The notes beneath the pieces are model-generated. The model was given only the letters and a program-made list of their open reading frames with translations. It did not search any database and was not told the origin of the DNA. A stretch of 64,000 nt of DNA from NCBI GenBank assembly GCA_020848545.1, contig JADLHZ010000072.1:34372-98371 (forward strand), given 5' to 3'. Made by a program: the position numbers and the translations under genes. Origin of the DNA: Deltaproteobacteria bacterium. GTDB lineage: Bacteria > Myxococcota > JADLHZ01. Position 1 is the stretch's first letter. Every line of letters begins with the position of its first letter. Shown piece by piece: positions 8,133-16,136 of the stretch.

Positions 8133-9005
8133 CTATCGGATCGCACCAGCAAATGCGAGAACCGGGATCAGCATATAAGACGCGTCGAGGGCTATTTCGC
8201 TGATGAGCCAACGCTGGCGATATGTTCGTCGGGAACGCATGAGCAGCAATAGCGACGCGACCACAATCCCGTGCGCGTCCGCCAACAACATCCACGGCGG
8301 CAGCACGTCGAACAACACGAACGTGCCCGTCAGCAAGACTCCAGCAATCGCCGCGACCGCTAGGCCGGTGAGTGTCGCTCCTGCGCCGAAGGCCACGGGA
8401 AACGAGCGAACACCGTCCATGCTATCGAAGCGAACGTCTTTGATATCCGAAGCGACAACTCCAATCGCCGTTTTTACGAAGACAAATATCGCCAATGCGC
8501 AGACAACCGCGGCCGCTGATCCGCGATCGGATATGGCCGCGGCGAACACCACCAGCAGCGCCCAGACGAACGCTGCGTAGAACGCTTTCGCGAAGGGCAG
8601 GTCTTTGATTCGCCGAAAGGCACGCGCCTTCGGCAGCAGTGGTAGTGAGTAGAGAAGAACAGATGCTGGGAAGATCGCTGCCGCAACCGCCGCGGCCCCG
8701 TGTCCCGAAACCCAGAGAAGCATCACGGCGACGACGAAGATCCCAGCGGCGCCACAACCTAGACGGGCGAGCTCCGCGCCACCTCGCCCGCGGCGAGCTT
8801 CGTCGAGAATGCGGTCGATGCCATAGCTTGAAGTGGCGAGCGCGCCGACAGCAACGAGTCTGACGATCGACAAGGATTCGCCAAACAACAGACTTGCGAG
8901 CATGACGAACGATACCGCCGTCGTGGCAATGAAGACTCCGCTGCGAGCGAGTCCTCGCATGAACGCAGGCGCCGGGCTCGGAGCGGCGACGCTGCGGTCC
9001 ATCAT
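8133..9005 (-). CDS. UbiA-type prenyltransferase family membrane protein
   Basis: About 290 residues from ATG 9005; the frame is open to a GTG at 9140, but the extra 45 residues are not hydrophobic and look non-native. About eight hydrophobic segments. The two Asp-rich motifs expected in UbiA-superfamily prenyltransferases are present in recognisable form: SYGIDRILDE in an early loop and SDIKDVRFDSMDG in a later one. These bind the Mg-prenyl-diphosphate. The acceptor is not predictable; quinone, carotenoid or heme-type tails are all possible. It sits upstream of and nearly touching the DUF2378-like gene (three-base gap). Confidence 0.8.
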   Translation of the reverse strand: MMDRSVAAPSPAPAFMRGLARSGVFIATTAVSFVMLASLLFGESLSIVRLVAVGALATSSYGIDRILDEARRGRGGAELARLGCGAAGIFVVAVMLLWVSGHGAAAVAAAIFPASVLLYSLPLLPKARAFRRIKDLPFAKAFYAAFVWALLVVFAAAISDRGSAAAVVCALAIFVFVKTAIGVVASDIKDVRFDSMDGVRSFPVAFGAGATLTGLAVAAIAGVLLTGTFVLFDVLPPWMLLADAHGIVVASLLLLMRSRRTYRQRWLISEIALDASYMLIPVLAFAGAIR

Positions 9006-9287
9006 TTCATCGACGGCGAAGGTCACGGTCTGTTCTCGGTGCAGGGACAAGCAAGTTGCTAGAAGCCGCGGAGTTACACGACGTTGGGAAGCAATGTCCA
9101 CACGAAAACTGCAGTAAGGCCCCGCTCGTTGGATGAACACTCGGCCTCGCAGCGTTTCTCAGCATCTCGATGGTAGCGCGGCGTTAGCGGCGGCATTGCG
9201 TTCTCGACTGAGAGGGAGGGCCGAACTGTCCGCTACGACTACAGAAAGCCGTATGCGGTGTTGTCGAAAATGAAGGGTAGGAAAGAT

Positions 9288-9363
9288 TGGCTCCGACACG
9301 TGGACTCGAACCACGGACCCGCGGATTAACAGTCCGCTGCTCTACCAGCTGAGCTATGTCGGA
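9288..9363 (-). tRNA. tRNA-Asn(GTT)
   Basis: Read on the minus strand from 9363, the sequence begins TCCGACATAGCTCAGCTGG and folds as a full cloverleaf. The acceptor stem TCCGACA pairs with TGTCGGA, the D-arm is GCTC...GAGC, and the T-arm carries GGTTCGAGTCC. The anticodon loop CTGTTAA gives anticodon GTT (Asn). The body is 9291-9363 (73 nt) and CCA is encoded at 9288-9290. Confidence 0.96.
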
Positions 9364-9454
9364 ACCGAACTGGTACACCGTCACCACAGCAAAACTGCGG
9401 CTTCAGCGAGGCGGAGTAGCTACGCGCTTCACAGGAATGCGTCAAGAGCGCCAG

Positions 9455-9958
9455 TCACCAGCTGAAGCCGATGTTGGCGGCAAACTTCGGGGCCAAAAAG
9501 GGCGCGATGAATTCAGTGCCGCTCGCGGGGACGCCCGGCATCTTGGTGCCGTCCGGCGCGACGTGTGGAGGCACTGCGTCGCGCGTGCGGAAGCCCAAAT
9601 ATGCCGCCGGCCCAAGTGAAAGGCGCCAGGTGAAGCCGCATGGCGCGCGGTACTCCCAGCCGACGCTCAAGTCCGTGCCGAAGTACGTGCCGTCTCCGGC
9701 GAGCGCCACGATGCCGGGCGCCACGTTGAGGCCGGCGCCGATGATCAAGGAATTGCCGTGGTTCGGGCTGCGCAACGCGTGCCAGAAACCGTTGGCTGAC
9801 GCCTGCAGCCCGAGCGGACCGAACCCGATGGCGCCGCCGATGCTGAACGCGTCGGTGATCGATCGGGTGAGCTCGAAGCGGAAGACGTCGGGCGAGCCGA
9901 GGCCGCCGACGAATGTCATCGGGCGCGTCGTGCGAATCGTGGGGACACCGCCAGCCAT
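9455..9958 (-). CDS. Outer-membrane beta-barrel-like protein without a signal peptide
   Basis: 167 residues of alternating hydrophobic/polar strands rich in Gly, Phe, Trp and Tyr, ending IGFSW with a terminal aromatic. That is typical of a small outer-membrane beta-barrel. It has no signal peptide: the N-terminus (MAGGVPTIRTTRPM) is not hydrophobic and ATG 9958 is just seven bases downstream of the stop of the preceding gene in the same reading frame. So either export signals are lost, the gene is a 5'-truncated remnant, or the true start is elsewhere. Could be a decayed porin-like gene. Confidence 0.5.
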   Translation of the reverse strand: MAGGVPTIRTTRPMTFVGGLGSPDVFRFELTRSITDAFSIGGAIGFGPLGLQASANGFWHALRSPNHGNSLIIGAGLNVAPGIVALAGDGTYFGTDLSVGWEYRAPCGFTWRLSLGPAAYLGFRTRDAVPPHVAPDGTKMPGVPASGTEFIAPFLAPKFAANIGFSW

Positions 9959-9964
9959 GCCCAG

Positions 9965-10405
9965 TTATCGCAGCCGCGGCTCCTCTGTTGCCCCGAGCGT
10001 CGCGCGAAAGAAGGGCCACGCGTCATAGAGGTAGAGGGCGAACGGTGCCCACCAGAGCAGGTCGTTCCCGGCGCACAGGACAGCGGACTTCAGCGGCCAC
10101 TGTCCGCTGGCGATGAGGCCGATGATCCCCACAGGGCCGAGCACCTTGCCGAGCAAGCCGATCGCCGCCATCGCAAAACCGTGCTCGGGTCTGCGGGCGA
10201 TTTCGATGTATAGAAGCCCATACACTCCGACGATCATGCCGATGCACATGAACATGGCTGGGTGGTTCAAGAGCGGCATGCCTGAGAAGCGAAAGAGCCA
10301 CTGTGGATCGATCGCGGCATAGAGGCCCCACGCGATGTTGTAGATTCCTGCCGCGAGGAACACGCCCCGGTGCCAGCGACGGCGTGCGATCACGTGCGTG
10401 CCCAT
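9965..10405 (-). CDS. Small four-helix membrane protein
   Basis: 146 residues from ATG 10405 (a TTG at 10411 would add two). Four hydrophobic helices (GVFLAAGIYNIAWGLY, MFMCIGMIVGVYGLLY, AAIGLLGKVLGPVGIIGLIA and a late DLLWWAPFALYLYDAW). No known motif; not a transporter I can name. It overlaps the 3' end of the next upstream gene by 16 bases, which indicates an operon with 10390-10929 and 10926-11483. Confidence 0.7.
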   Translation of the reverse strand: MGTHVIARRRWHRGVFLAAGIYNIAWGLYAAIDPQWLFRFSGMPLLNHPAMFMCIGMIVGVYGLLYIEIARRPEHGFAMAAIGLLGKVLGPVGIIGLIASGQWPLKSAVLCAGNDLLWWAPFALYLYDAWPFFRATLGATEEPRLR

Positions 10406-10929
10406 GGCCAAGCGCTGCGCGGCACTTTGAGGACGGCGAGCAAGTCGCGCACGCCGGAAGTGAAGACGCCGCCGGCCATCAGCAGCATCACGACGCGCAG
10501 CGGCTCAGGCACTGCCGGCGGCGCGTAGACGAGCGCGGTCTCGGCGTGAAACCAACCCCACACTTCGGGCAACCAGTACGCGAGCGCGGCGCCATAGACG
10601 AGCGCCATCAGCGTGTGCGACGCGCGCTCGCCGGCATAGACGCCGCCACGCTCCTTGCGCGCCGTATCCTCGACGATGAAGTCGGCGATGGTGATACCGA
10701 TCTCGGCGGTCACCATGGCGAAGAGCAACAGCGCGAGCGCGCCTTTCCACGCATAGAACGGGAGCGTCGTGAAAATGAGCGCGTAGATGAAGTCGCGCCC
10801 GGCGTGTAGGGCGAGCTCCGTGCGCGCCGCCGGCAATGCGACGAGGCGCGCGCGGTACTCATGATAATAGAGCGTGTCGAACGCGCCGATCACGCCTTGG
10901 GCCGTAAGCAGCCAGAGGACGGTGCTCAT
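10390..10929 (-). CDS. Membrane protein in the DUF4166 operon
   Basis: 179 residues from ATG 10929. At least four hydrophobic segments, with WLLTAQGVIGAFDTLYYHEY at the N-terminus and a later membrane-buried acidic/aromatic stretch (ITIADFIVEDTARKERGG). The ATG overlaps the stop of the DUF4166 gene (ATGA), so the two are translationally coupled. The frame is open far upstream to 11862, but that region crosses the repeat array and is not protein-like, so 10929 is the real start. Function unknown. Confidence 0.75.
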   Translation of the reverse strand: MSTVLWLLTAQGVIGAFDTLYYHEYRARLVALPAARTELALHAGRDFIYALIFTTLPFYAWKGALALLLFAMVTAEIGITIADFIVEDTARKERGGVYAGERASHTLMALVYGAALAYWLPEVWGWFHAETALVYAPPAVPEPLRVVMLLMAGGVFTSGVRDLLAVLKVPRSAWPWART

Positions 10930-11483
10930 GTGACGACCTCGAGGCGGCCGCTGTAGCGCAGGATCAAGCCGAGCACGGGCGCCTCCATGCGGATGTCGCT
11001 CACCATTGCGCCGTGCTCTTCGTGGACGCGCGCCGAGACGCGCACCGCGAGGAAGCTGGGCAGCGGAAGCCGCAGCGGGCCGAGGCGAAGGGCGTGGCGG
11101 ACTTGGCGAAACACGAGCGCGCCTTGCTCGTTGACGAGGGCGAAGCGGACTTCGGTCGTGCCTACGCGCTCGACGATGTGCCCGCCGTCCTGCCACTGCT
11201 CGCTGACCATCGCGACGCCGCCGAAAATCCGCGACCAGCGCTCGCCCCTCGCCGTCGCGCTGACTTCTAGGCGCACGTCGACGCCGTCGCCGGCCCGCGG
11301 CAAGCCCGCGAGGCGCACGAGCACCCGGCCGATCCAAAAGCGGCTGTGCTGTACCGCAAAGACGCCGCGCGCTCTCAGCGACCGCCCGCCCACGTGGAAC
11401 GCGCGCACCACCGGCGAGAGTTCGTTGAAGCTTGCCCCGAGCACCGACGGATAGAGTCCCACAGCGACAGAAAGGTAGCACAC
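10926..11483 (-). CDS. DUF4166-family protein
   Basis: 185 residues from GTG 11483. The family pattern is clear: LYPSVLGASFNELSPVVRAFH near the N-terminus, RVLVRLAGLPRAGDGVDVRLE in the middle, then GERWSRIFGG and a final strand LRYSGRLEVV. DUF4166 proteins are about 190-residue soluble proteins of unknown function, sometimes fused to an NAD-dependent epimerase domain. The downstream gene starts inside its stop codon. The upstream side is the six-copy repeat array. Confidence 0.85.
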   Translation of the reverse strand: MCYLSVAVGLYPSVLGASFNELSPVVRAFHVGGRSLRARGVFAVQHSRFWIGRVLVRLAGLPRAGDGVDVRLEVSATARGERWSRIFGGVAMVSEQWQDGGHIVERVGTTEVRFALVNEQGALVFRQVRHALRLGPLRLPLPSFLAVRVSARVHEEHGAMVSDIRMEAPVLGLILRYSGRLEVVT

Positions 11484-11497
11484 CCGCCGTCAAGCCT

Positions 11498-11659
11498 CCC
11501 CGGTCCCTTTTCCGCTGTCCCTTCTCCCCGGTCCCTTTTCGGCGCGGTCTCCCCGGTCCCTTTTCGGCGCGGTCTCCCCGGTCCCTTTTTCGCTGTCCCT
11601 TCTCCCCGGTCCCTTCTCGGGGCCTCCCCGGTCCCTTTTCGGGGCCCTTTTCGGGGCGT
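11498..11659. repeat. Six-copy GC-rich tandem array (CCCCGGTCCCTT core)
   Basis: The core CCCCGGTCCCTT recurs at 11498, 11526, 11551, 11576, 11604 and 11626, with spacings of 28, 25, 25, 28 and 22 bases. Copies 2 and 3 are identical over 25 bases. Spacers are variants of TTCGGCGCGGTCT or TTCGCTGTCCCTTCT. The array fills most of the gap between the DUF4166 gene (minus) and the EXPERA-type gene (plus). The same core plus flanking bases occurs twice at 23357-23403. It is not a CRISPR array because the spacers are short and repetitive. Confidence 0.85.
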
Positions 11660-11695
11660 AGTCGCGGGCGCCGGAGTTTGATACGAGGCGACGCC

Positions 11696-12199
11696 ATGCA
11701 AGCGCCTGCGCCATTGACGGTCCGACCGCTGCGAGAACGGCCGGTCGACCTGTTCTTCGTCGTCGCGTTCGCGACGTTTTGCTGCACGTCGATCTTCTTC
11801 GACTCGCTGAACGCGTTCGGCATTCCCATCACGCCCGACGCCGACAACGCGATCGCGCGCATGACCTACGAGCTCTACGCCAAGGACACCGACCTCTTGC
11901 TCGCCGCAAACCCGTGGATGGTTCAGCTCGAGCTGTGGATCTCCACCTTCGTCTTCGCGCCGTTCTACGTCGCTGCGATCTACGCGCTAGTGAAGGGCCG
12001 CGACTGGATCCACATCCCGGCGATCGCGTTCGCAGCAGCGATGGTCTACAGCCTCGTCCTCTATCTCGGGCACCAGTTCGTCCCACCGTACGTGTCGCCG
12101 AACCCAGTGAAGGTCTTCGCTGCGAACGGCCCCTACGCGCTCATCGCCGTCGCGTTCGCGTACCGCATGCGCAAGCCGCGCCCCTTCTCGGAGACCTGA
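11696..12199 (+). CDS. EXPERA/emopamil-binding-like membrane protein
   Basis: 167 residues from ATG 11696, with GAGG seven bases upstream. The longer open frame to 11432 runs through the repeat array and is not protein-like. The order of features (RPVDLFFVVAF, a short helix hairpin, LYAKDTDLLLAANPWMVQLE, ALVKGRDWIHIPAIAF, then a fourth helix) resembles the EXPERA domain (EBP/TM6SF family), whose eukaryotic members are sterol isomerases. No catalytic inference is justified here. Its stop TGA overlaps the start ATG of the next gene (TGATG). Confidence 0.7.
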   Translation: MQAPAPLTVRPLRERPVDLFFVVAFATFCCTSIFFDSLNAFGIPITPDADNAIARMTYELYAKDTDLLLAANPWMVQLELWISTFVFAPFYVAAIYALVKGRDWIHIPAIAFAAAMVYSLVLYLGHQFVPPYVSPNPVKVFAANGPYALIAVAFAYRMRKPRPFSET

Positions 12200-13494
12200 T
12201 GCCCAAGAAGCACGCCCATGCTGCCGCCGAAGATCTGATCGCGTTCATCGACGCGTCGCCTTCGCCCTTTCACGCCGTCAAGGAGATCGCCCGCCGCCTC
12301 GAAGCCGACGGCTACCAAGCGCTCGACGAAAGCGCCGAGTGGAAGCTGCAGAAAGGCGACAAGCGCTACGTCGTCCGCCAAGACAGCTCGATCCTCGCCT
12401 TCACGGTGGGCCGCGCGCCGCTCGTCAAAGCCGGCTTCACCATCGTCGGCGCGCATACGGACTCGCCGTGCTTGAAGCTGAAGCCGCGGCCCGCGCTCGC
12501 GAAGAACGGCTTCGTGCAGCTCGCGTGCGAAGTGTACGGCGGCGCGCTCCATTCGACGTGGCTCGATCGCGATCTCGGCGTCGCCGGCCGCGTTACGCTG
12601 AAGAACGGTAGCCGCTTCGTCGAGCGCACCCGCCCGCTCCTGCGCATCCCGAACGTGGCGATCCACTTGAACCGGAACGTGAACACCGACGGCTTGAAGC
12701 TGAATCCGCAAACGCAGCTCGTGCCGATCTTCGCGCTCGACGACAGCGAAAAAGCGAAGGAGCGTGCGTTGCCGAGCCTGCTCACGCTGCTCGGGGTGAG
12801 GAACGCGGCCGACGTCACCGACTTCGACCTTTGCCTCTTCGACACCCAAGGCGGCACGTTGTCGGGCCGCGACGACGAGCTCATCCACTCGGCCCGCCTC
12901 GACAACCTCGCGAGCTGCCACGCCGGGCTCTCAGCGCTGCTCGAAGCGGGCTCGAAGAACGCCGACGCGACGCGCGTGCTCGTATGCTTCGACCACGAAG
13001 AGGTCGGCAGCGAGTCGGCGCAAGGCGCGGCCGGGCCGTTCCTGAACCAGACGCTCGAACGACTCGTCGAAGTGCTCGCGGCCGGCGAAGCACAGGCGTT
13101 TCAACGCGCGATCGCGAGCTCGTTCTGCGTCTCGGCCGACATGGCGCACTCCGTTCATCCGAACTACGCCGACCTGCACGAGCCCGAGCACATGCCGAAG
13201 CTCGGCAAAGGCCCGGTGATCAAAGCGAACGCAAGCCAGCGCTACGCGACGAGCGGCACGTCGGCGGCGCGCTTCTCGCTCGCTTGCAAGGACGCCGGCG
13301 TCACGCCGCAGCGCTTCGTCGTGCGGAGCGACATGGCCTGCGGCAGCACGATCGGGCCGATCACCGCCGCCGGCCTCGGCATCACGACGGTGGACGTGGG
13401 CAATCCGATGCTGTCGATGCACTCGATTCGAGAGATGGCAGCGGCGGCCGACGTCGAGCCGATGATTCGCGTGCTCGCGCGGCTGTACCGCTAA
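12199..13494 (+). CDS. apeB: M18 family aminopeptidase
   Basis: 431 residues from ATG 12199; upstream CGGAG is the ribosome-binding site. All M18 hallmarks are present: VGAHTDSPCLKLKP (first zinc ligand His and catalytic Asp), IHSARLDNLASCHAG (bridging Asp), CFDHEEVGSESAQGA (Glu base and second Glu), SADMAHSVHPNY (zinc Asp) and the terminal MLSMHSIREMAAAAD. These enzymes are cytosolic dodecameric metallopeptidases that release N-terminal acidic or neutral residues. Length is as expected. The last 113 bases are overlapped on the minus strand by the C-terminal tail of exosortase K. The gene symbol is the usual name for bacterial M18 members but is only a family-level label. Confidence 0.95.
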   Translation: MPKKHAHAAAEDLIAFIDASPSPFHAVKEIARRLEADGYQALDESAEWKLQKGDKRYVVRQDSSILAFTVGRAPLVKAGFTIVGAHTDSPCLKLKPRPALAKNGFVQLACEVYGGALHSTWLDRDLGVAGRVTLKNGSRFVERTRPLLRIPNVAIHLNRNVNTDGLKLNPQTQLVPIFALDDSEKAKERALPSLLTLLGVRNAADVTDFDLCLFDTQGGTLSGRDDELIHSARLDNLASCHAGLSALLEAGSKNADATRVLVCFDHEEVGSESAQGAAGPFLNQTLERLVEVLAAGEAQAFQRAIASSFCVSADMAHSVHPNYADLHEPEHMPKLGKGPVIKANASQRYATSGTSAARFSLACKDAGVTPQRFVVRSDMACGSTIGPITAAGLGITTVDVGNPMLSMHSIREMAAAADVEPMIRVLARLYR

Positions 13495-14089
13495 CGACAC
13501 CGATAACCAGCGCGATCGCCGCGGCGACGAGACAGACGAGCGCGGCGTGCGCGAAGAAGCGCGGATCCTTCGCGGCGCCGTTGAGCCAGGGCACGACCAC
13601 CGTGAGCCCGAGGTAGCACGCGAGCGGCACGTACCAGCGCGCGCGGCGGACGACGCACACGTAGAGCACCGACAACCCGACGAAGTAGATCACGGTGCCT
13701 TCGAGCCGGTGCAGTGTATCCGCGTTGATCCACTGCGGCGGCGCGCTCGCGTGCGAGACCGCGATGGCGATGCGCACGGCGTTCATCACCACGGCCGACA
13801 GGTAAGCGATCGCGGCGTTCGCGAAGATCCCGCGCCGCGAGACGCAGAGCAAGATGAACGCGGTGATCGCGTAGTTCACGCCGGCGCAGGGCTTGGCGAT
13901 CGCAAACGCGAGCGGGCGGTGGACGAAGCCGAGCTCCGCTTCGTAATCGAAGGGTAGGCCGGTCAGCAGCTCGACGAGCGCGGTCGTGGGTCGCAAAATC
14001 CAGGCAAGATCGGCCACGGGCGCCGTCGAGTAGTGCTGCTTCAGCGCGAACGAGAGCAGGAGGACGACGGCGGCCCGCGCGGCGATCAC
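13382..14089 (-). CDS. xrtK: Exosortase K (cysteine transpeptidase-type sorting enzyme)
   Basis: 235 residues from GTG 14089, multi-pass membrane protein. The exosortase catalytic triad is visible: Cys in KPCAGVNYAITAF, Arg in MNAVRIAIAV, and His in LHRLEGTVIYF. The N-terminal loop (ILRPTTALVELLTGLPFDYE) is typical of the XrtK subgroup. Exosortases cleave a C-terminal sorting signal during export. The start overlaps the stop of the VIT-VWA gene (GTGA), and that protein has a candidate sorting tail, so it is the likely dedicated substrate. The C-terminal 30 residues are low-complexity Arg/Ser/Pro and run antisense over the aminopeptidase gene. Confidence 0.85.
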   Translation of the reverse strand: MIAARAAVVLLLSFALKQHYSTAPVADLAWILRPTTALVELLTGLPFDYEAELGFVHRPLAFAIAKPCAGVNYAITAFILLCVSRRGIFANAAIAYLSAVVMNAVRIAIAVSHASAPPQWINADTLHRLEGTVIYFVGLSVLYVCVVRRARWYVPLACYLGLTVVVPWLNGAAKDPRFFAHAALVCLVAAAIALVIGVVSGTAARARESSARRRPPLPSLESSASTASDCPRPPS

Positions 14090-16053
14090 GCGACTCCCCG
14101 AGCGCGGCGGCGGCCGAGCACGAACGCGATCGCGACGACCAAGAGCAAGATGACGAGCTCCGGCTCACTCCCGTTCGTCACGCCGACGGCGTGGTCGGAC
14201 ACGCCCTCGGGCATGGGCAGCGGCTGCGTCACGTCGGTGCCGGCCGCGTTCGTGCGCACGCGCTCGTGCACCGCGATGAACGACGTGTACTTCGTGAGCA
14301 AGCTGTAGCCGAGGCCGATGTTCACGATCTGCGCACGCGTATCTTGGTCGTCGTTGCCGCGGCCGAAGTCCGCAAGCGTCGTCAGTCGCGAGCGCGCCCA
14401 GAGCTGGCGCAGCGCGCGGTTCTTCGGCGACGGCATGTCTTTGGTGATCGCGAAGTGTTGATCGTACGAGCCGCCGGCGGTGTAGCCGCGCAAGCTCAAC
14501 GCGCCCTTGCCGTTGCCGCGGTACTTGCCGGTGACGACGACCGGCCGCGACGCGAACACATCCGGGATCGTCTTCGGCTCCATGTCGTAGAGCTCGACGC
14601 CGTCGCCTTGCAGCGTGAGGCCCGTCAGCACGGGCGACGCGATGTATTCGCGAAAACGCTCGGCCGAGGCGTTGGCCTCCTCCGGCTTCGTGATCACGAA
14701 CGGCTCGCCCATGCCGGCGCGCGCGACGCCTTCGATCAAGTGCCGGTTCACGGCCGAGCCGATGCCGAACGAAAAGACGTTGGTCGCGTTCAAGTGATCG
14801 CGGATGAAGTCGAAGGCTTCGCTCTCTTCGGCGATGTAGCCGTCCGTGACGACGATCATGCTGCGCGCGACGCCGTCGGTCTTTGGCAGCGCAAACGCGG
14901 TCTGCAACGCGGCGCAGAGCTCGGTGCCGCCGCCGCCGCGTTGGTTGTCGATGATGCGCATCGCGGCCTGCAGGTTCTCGTCGGTCGCCGGCATAGACGT
15001 CTCGGACAGCGTCGCGGCGCGGCCGGAGAAGAGCACGACGTTGAAGCGCTCGTACGGGCGCAGGTCGGCGAAGAGCCGGCGCATCAACGTCTTGGCGGTG
15101 TCGAGCGGGAAGCCGTACATCGAGCCCGACACGTCGAGCACGAAGATGTACTCGCGCGGCGTCACCATATCCTGAACGGTGCGCTTCGGCGGCTCGGCCA
15201 TCAGCAAAAAGTACTTCTCGTCGCCGTGCTCATAGAGCATCACGCCGCTCGCGACTTTGTCCTGCGCCAGCGCGTACTCGAGGATGAAGTCGCGATTCGC
15301 AGGGTTCTTCTCGAAGTGCGAGTCAAACTCGAGGGCCATCTCCGAGCCAGGAAGAAAACGGATGCGGTGCGACGGCGAGCCCGCGCGCTGAATCGGCAGA
15401 CCAGCGGCGATCGTCGCCTGCAGCGTGAACGCCATCGGGCTCGGCTGATTCTCGTGCAGGTACGGTGTGACGATGAACTGATCGACCGGCGTCGCGTCGG
15501 CGAGGAGCGTATGTGAGTAGCGCGGACCGACCACGGTTGGAAACACGAAGGAGTATACGCCGTCGGTCGGCACGAGCAGCTCGGTGTACGAGAGCTCGAC
15601 GCGAATGGTGTCTCCCGGGAGCACGTTCGACACGTTCATGGTGAAGACGTTCGGGCGCTCTTGCGTGAGCAGCGACGCGCTCTTTCCCGCCTCTTTGGCG
15701 GCCTTGAACTCCTTCTCGGCCTGCGCGCGTTCTTTGATCTTCGCCGTGATGACCTGCTCGCCGACGATCATGCGCATCGCGTGCACGGCGGCGCGGGTCG
15801 ACGCTGGGAAGACGTAGCGCGCGTGAATCGGCGTCGCGCCTTCGTTGGCGTACGTCTGCGTGATCATCACCTCGGCGACCACGCCAGTGACCGCGACGTC
15901 GACGTGCGTGCTCTTCAGCGGCAGCGGATCGACGCCTTCCGCCGCGCCCTCGACGACGAAGTACGGCGCCAGTGTCTTTTCGAGCGGCGCGTCAGGATCG
16001 GCAAAAACGGCGATGGGAACCAAGAGAAGGACGACGAAGGCGATGGTGCGCAT
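14086..16053 (-). CDS. VIT and VWA domain protein with C-terminal sorting signal (XrtK substrate)
   Basis: 655 residues from ATG 16053. Signal peptide about 1-19 (MRTIAFVVLLLVPIAVFA). VIT domain about 25-165 (ITQTYANEGATPIHARYVFP). VWA domain about 300-470 with an intact MIDAS: DVSGSMYG, then a Thr/Ser region and VVTDGY. The C-terminus is the notable part: TNGSEPELVILLLVVAIAF followed by GRRRARG, i.e. a short S-E-P motif, one hydrophobic helix and basic residues. That is an exosortase-type sorting signal, close to the MSEP-CTERM class, and the XrtK gene overlaps it by four bases. Confidence 0.9.
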   Translation of the reverse strand: MRTIAFVVLLLVPIAVFADPDAPLEKTLAPYFVVEGAAEGVDPLPLKSTHVDVAVTGVVAEVMITQTYANEGATPIHARYVFPASTRAAVHAMRMIVGEQVITAKIKERAQAEKEFKAAKEAGKSASLLTQERPNVFTMNVSNVLPGDTIRVELSYTELLVPTDGVYSFVFPTVVGPRYSHTLLADATPVDQFIVTPYLHENQPSPMAFTLQATIAAGLPIQRAGSPSHRIRFLPGSEMALEFDSHFEKNPANRDFILEYALAQDKVASGVMLYEHGDEKYFLLMAEPPKRTVQDMVTPREYIFVLDVSGSMYGFPLDTAKTLMRRLFADLRPYERFNVVLFSGRAATLSETSMPATDENLQAAMRIIDNQRGGGGTELCAALQTAFALPKTDGVARSMIVVTDGYIAEESEAFDFIRDHLNATNVFSFGIGSAVNRHLIEGVARAGMGEPFVITKPEEANASAERFREYIASPVLTGLTLQGDGVELYDMEPKTIPDVFASRPVVVTGKYRGNGKGALSLRGYTAGGSYDQHFAITKDMPSPKNRALRQLWARSRLTTLADFGRGNDDQDTRAQIVNIGLGYSLLTKYTSFIAVHERVRTNAAGTDVTQPLPMPEGVSDHAVGVTNGSEPELVILLLVVAIAFVLGRRRARGVA

Positions 16054-16136
16054 GCCCGAAGAAACCACGGGCGCCGCGGGGTCTCAGTGCGCCTCAGCCC
16101 CAATCTTCGTGCAAAGACAGTGCAGTAGCGGGACCT

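Noticed and set aside
9288..9363. Integration site of a mobile island at tRNA-Asn
   Set aside because: No integrase gene and no direct repeat of the tRNA 3' end were found near 4.8-5.0 kb; kept only as a weak composition observation.
11498..11659. CRISPR array
   Set aside because: Spacers are 10-16 bases and are themselves repetitive, and no cas genes are present.
11432..11695. N-terminal extension of the EXPERA-like protein through the repeat array
   Set aside because: The extension is Arg/Pro/Ser-rich translation of the repeats; ATG 11696 has a Shine-Dalgarno sequence.
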